DNA from: Acidimicrobiia bacterium
GTDB taxonomy: Bacteria; Actinomycetota; Acidimicrobiia; Acidimicrobiales; AC-14
Direction: 5' to 3'
Assembly (NCBI GenBank): GCA_023265025.1
Contig: JAHFUP010000034.1
Span: 1 to 48,754 of the forward strand
Length of the DNA stretch: 48,754 nucleotides
Part shown: positions 47,920 to 48,754 of the stretch, piece by piece
Layout: every line of letters begins with the position of its first letter
How positions within the stretch are numbered: the first letter of the stretch is position 1
Notes under the pieces: generated by a model
Told to the model about the DNA's origin: nothing
The model's database searches: none
What the model saw: the letters and a program-made list of their open reading frames with translations, nothing else
Made by a program: the position numbers and the translations under genes

Positions 47920-48123
47920 ATGGCCATGACCCTGCGCCTAACTGAGGACGAGCAGGCTGCGCTCCGCGAGCGGGCCGAGGCCGACGGCATCTCAATGCAG
48001 GAAGCGGCGCGCCGAGCAGTGCGTGACTACGTCGCCCTTGGCCGCCACCGCGACCGCGTGTCGGGCGCGGCGAGACGGGTCATGGACGTGCATGCCGAGG
48101 CACTCCGACGACTCGGTGAGTGA
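47920..48123 (+). CDS. Ribbon-helix-helix antitoxin
   Basis: 67 aa. MTLRLTEDEQAALRERAEAD is a typical RHH strand-helix, followed by SMQEAARRAVRDYVAL. The C-terminal part should wrap the toxin. Its stop overlaps the toxin start (GTGAGTGA). Confidence 0.88.
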   Translation: MAMTLRLTEDEQAALRERAEADGISMQEAARRAVRDYVALGRHRDRVSGAARRVMDVHAEALRRLGE

Positions 48124-48502
48124 CGCCGGCGTCGAGTATCTCGACGTCGAAGACCTCGTCGATCTGGCCCGGATGCTCCTCGGCGACCCACCCCCGATCC
48201 GCGACATGGGCCTGCTTGGTTCTGCGGCGGCCCGGCCACAGACGACGGCGTTCGGCGAGGACGCCTACCCCGACATTTGGACCAAGGCGGCCGCGCTGCT
48301 GCAGTCCGTCGTCAAGAACCATCCGCTCATCGACGGGAACAAACGCCTCGGCTGGCTCTCCACCGCCGTGTTTCTGGAGCTCAACGACGTCGCTATCCAT
48401 CGGGCGCCCAACGATGACGTCTACGAGTTCGTGATGGGGATCGCCGCCGGCTCGCGCACGATCGAGCAGATCGCCGAGGGCCTTCGAGCTCTGGCGCGCT
48501 GA
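48116..48502 (+). CDS. Fic/Doc family toxin
   Basis: 128 aa from GTG overlapping the antitoxin. The Fic core is HPLIDGNKRLGW (HPxxDGNKR), the Doc-type variant with Lys where AMPylating Fic proteins have Gly. Doc phosphorylates EF-Tu and blocks translation. YLDVEDLVDLARMLLG at the N terminus and the C-terminal helix fit Doc. The pair probably stabilises the element. Confidence 0.93.
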   Translation: MSDAGVEYLDVEDLVDLARMLLGDPPPIRDMGLLGSAAARPQTTAFGEDAYPDIWTKAAALLQSVVKNHPLIDGNKRLGWLSTAVFLELNDVAIHRAPNDDVYEFVMGIAAGSRTIEQIAEGLRALAR

Positions 48503-48754
48503 TCTACGACGTGGCCGAATCGAGCCATGTCCTGACGCGGTACCGTCCCGCCGAATCAACGTGAGCCCACTCGAAACGCGGTGCGGCGATCGGGACGATC
48601 TCGCTGGTAGCAGCTGGACGATCTCGCTGTTAGCCTCGATCCTCGGCAGGGTTGGTTGCGATATTCCCCTTGAGGTTTTCAGCGGGGCGGGAATCCGAAG
48701 CGGAGCTTCCTGCCACCCCACCAGGGGATCGCGACATCGAGCTCGGGGAAGCCG
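48503..48754. other. Right-edge intergenic sequence with short direct repeats
   Basis: No convincing gene. Two 19-bp copies of GGACGATCTCGCTGGTAGC (one mismatch) at 48593-48611 and 48616-48634. A small palindrome GAAGC-GGA-GCTTC lies near 48700. Possibly remnants of another mobile sequence. Confidence 0.45.

Noticed and set aside
48080-48721. 213-codon minus-strand frame at the right edge
   Set aside because: Antisense to the Doc toxin, whose HPxxDGNKR motif and operon layout are clear.

Overview
The window is GC-rich throughout, with dense gene packing and many overlapping GTGA, ATGA and TTGA stop/start junctions. Its gene content is actinobacterial: a galU-moeA-moaA-moaC neighbourhood, an FmdB zinc ribbon, FGLLP-type membrane and Thr-rich secreted proteins, and a heterodimeric CrtYc/CrtYd lycopene cyclase. 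I infer an uncultured actinomycete, possibly of the Acidimicrobiia; no rRNA or other decisive taxonomic marker is present. Layout: (1) 0-5 kb looks accessory and partly decayed: an alpha-amylase fused to a half-size WD40 propeller, a membrane protein, a cyclase-ATPase cut short after Walker B, and a small TA-like gene pair with a frameshift. (2) 5-19 kb is chromosomal: tRNA-Ala(CGC), a translin-like gene, a GlpR-like membrane protein, molybdenum-cofactor genes, galU, a GAF-GGDEF cyclase, FmdB, MTA phosphorylase, a SAF/CpaB-like protein, UppP, Uma2, TldE/TldD and a hydrolase. (3) 18.7-29.8 kb is an isoprenoid and carotenoid region: flippase-like, PAP2, GGPP synthase, CrtI, CrtB, a GT2 glycosyltransferase, a CDP-alcohol phosphatidyltransferase, CrtYc/CrtYd and Dxs. 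(4) 29.7-38.9 kb carries secreted or membrane proteins, a PGM1-type ATP-grasp ligase, an aldo/keto reductase, a phosphoesterase, a sedolisin-like protease, EngB and tRNA-Arg(CCT). (5) From 38.96 kb to the right edge is a putative integrative element starting at the 3' end of tRNA-Arg(CCT): two unknown small genes, a complete tyrosine recombinase, then the most unusual part of the window.

The unusual part (about 41.7-47.2 kb, minus strand) reads as one RNA-centred unit. It has a near-consensus promoter (TTGACA, 16 nt, TACTAT) with a 13-bp palindrome on the -35 box and a possible leaderless 50-codon ORF. Twelve tRNA genes follow, then rtcB (RNA ligase), twelve more tRNA or tRNA-like slots, a tRNA-mimicking RNA that fits a bacterial Y RNA, and a Ro60/TROVE gene. 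A winged-helix nucleotidyltransferase gene lies downstream on the same strand. The 22 tRNAs with readable anticodons cover all 20 amino acids. Several depart from canon: C or G at the normally invariant U33, a Leu anticodon on a class I body, shortened D-arms, a T-loop without TTC. Some encode CCA, whereas the two chromosomal tRNAs in the window do not. A TrmH/SpoU-type RNA methyltransferase is divergent from the array promoter, followed by a Phd/Doc-like toxin-antitoxin pair. My inference is a mobile, nearly self-sufficient tRNA supply, repair and surveillance cassette, perhaps counteracting tRNA-cleaving defence or toxin systems. The parts are seen in sequence; their joint function is a hypothesis.
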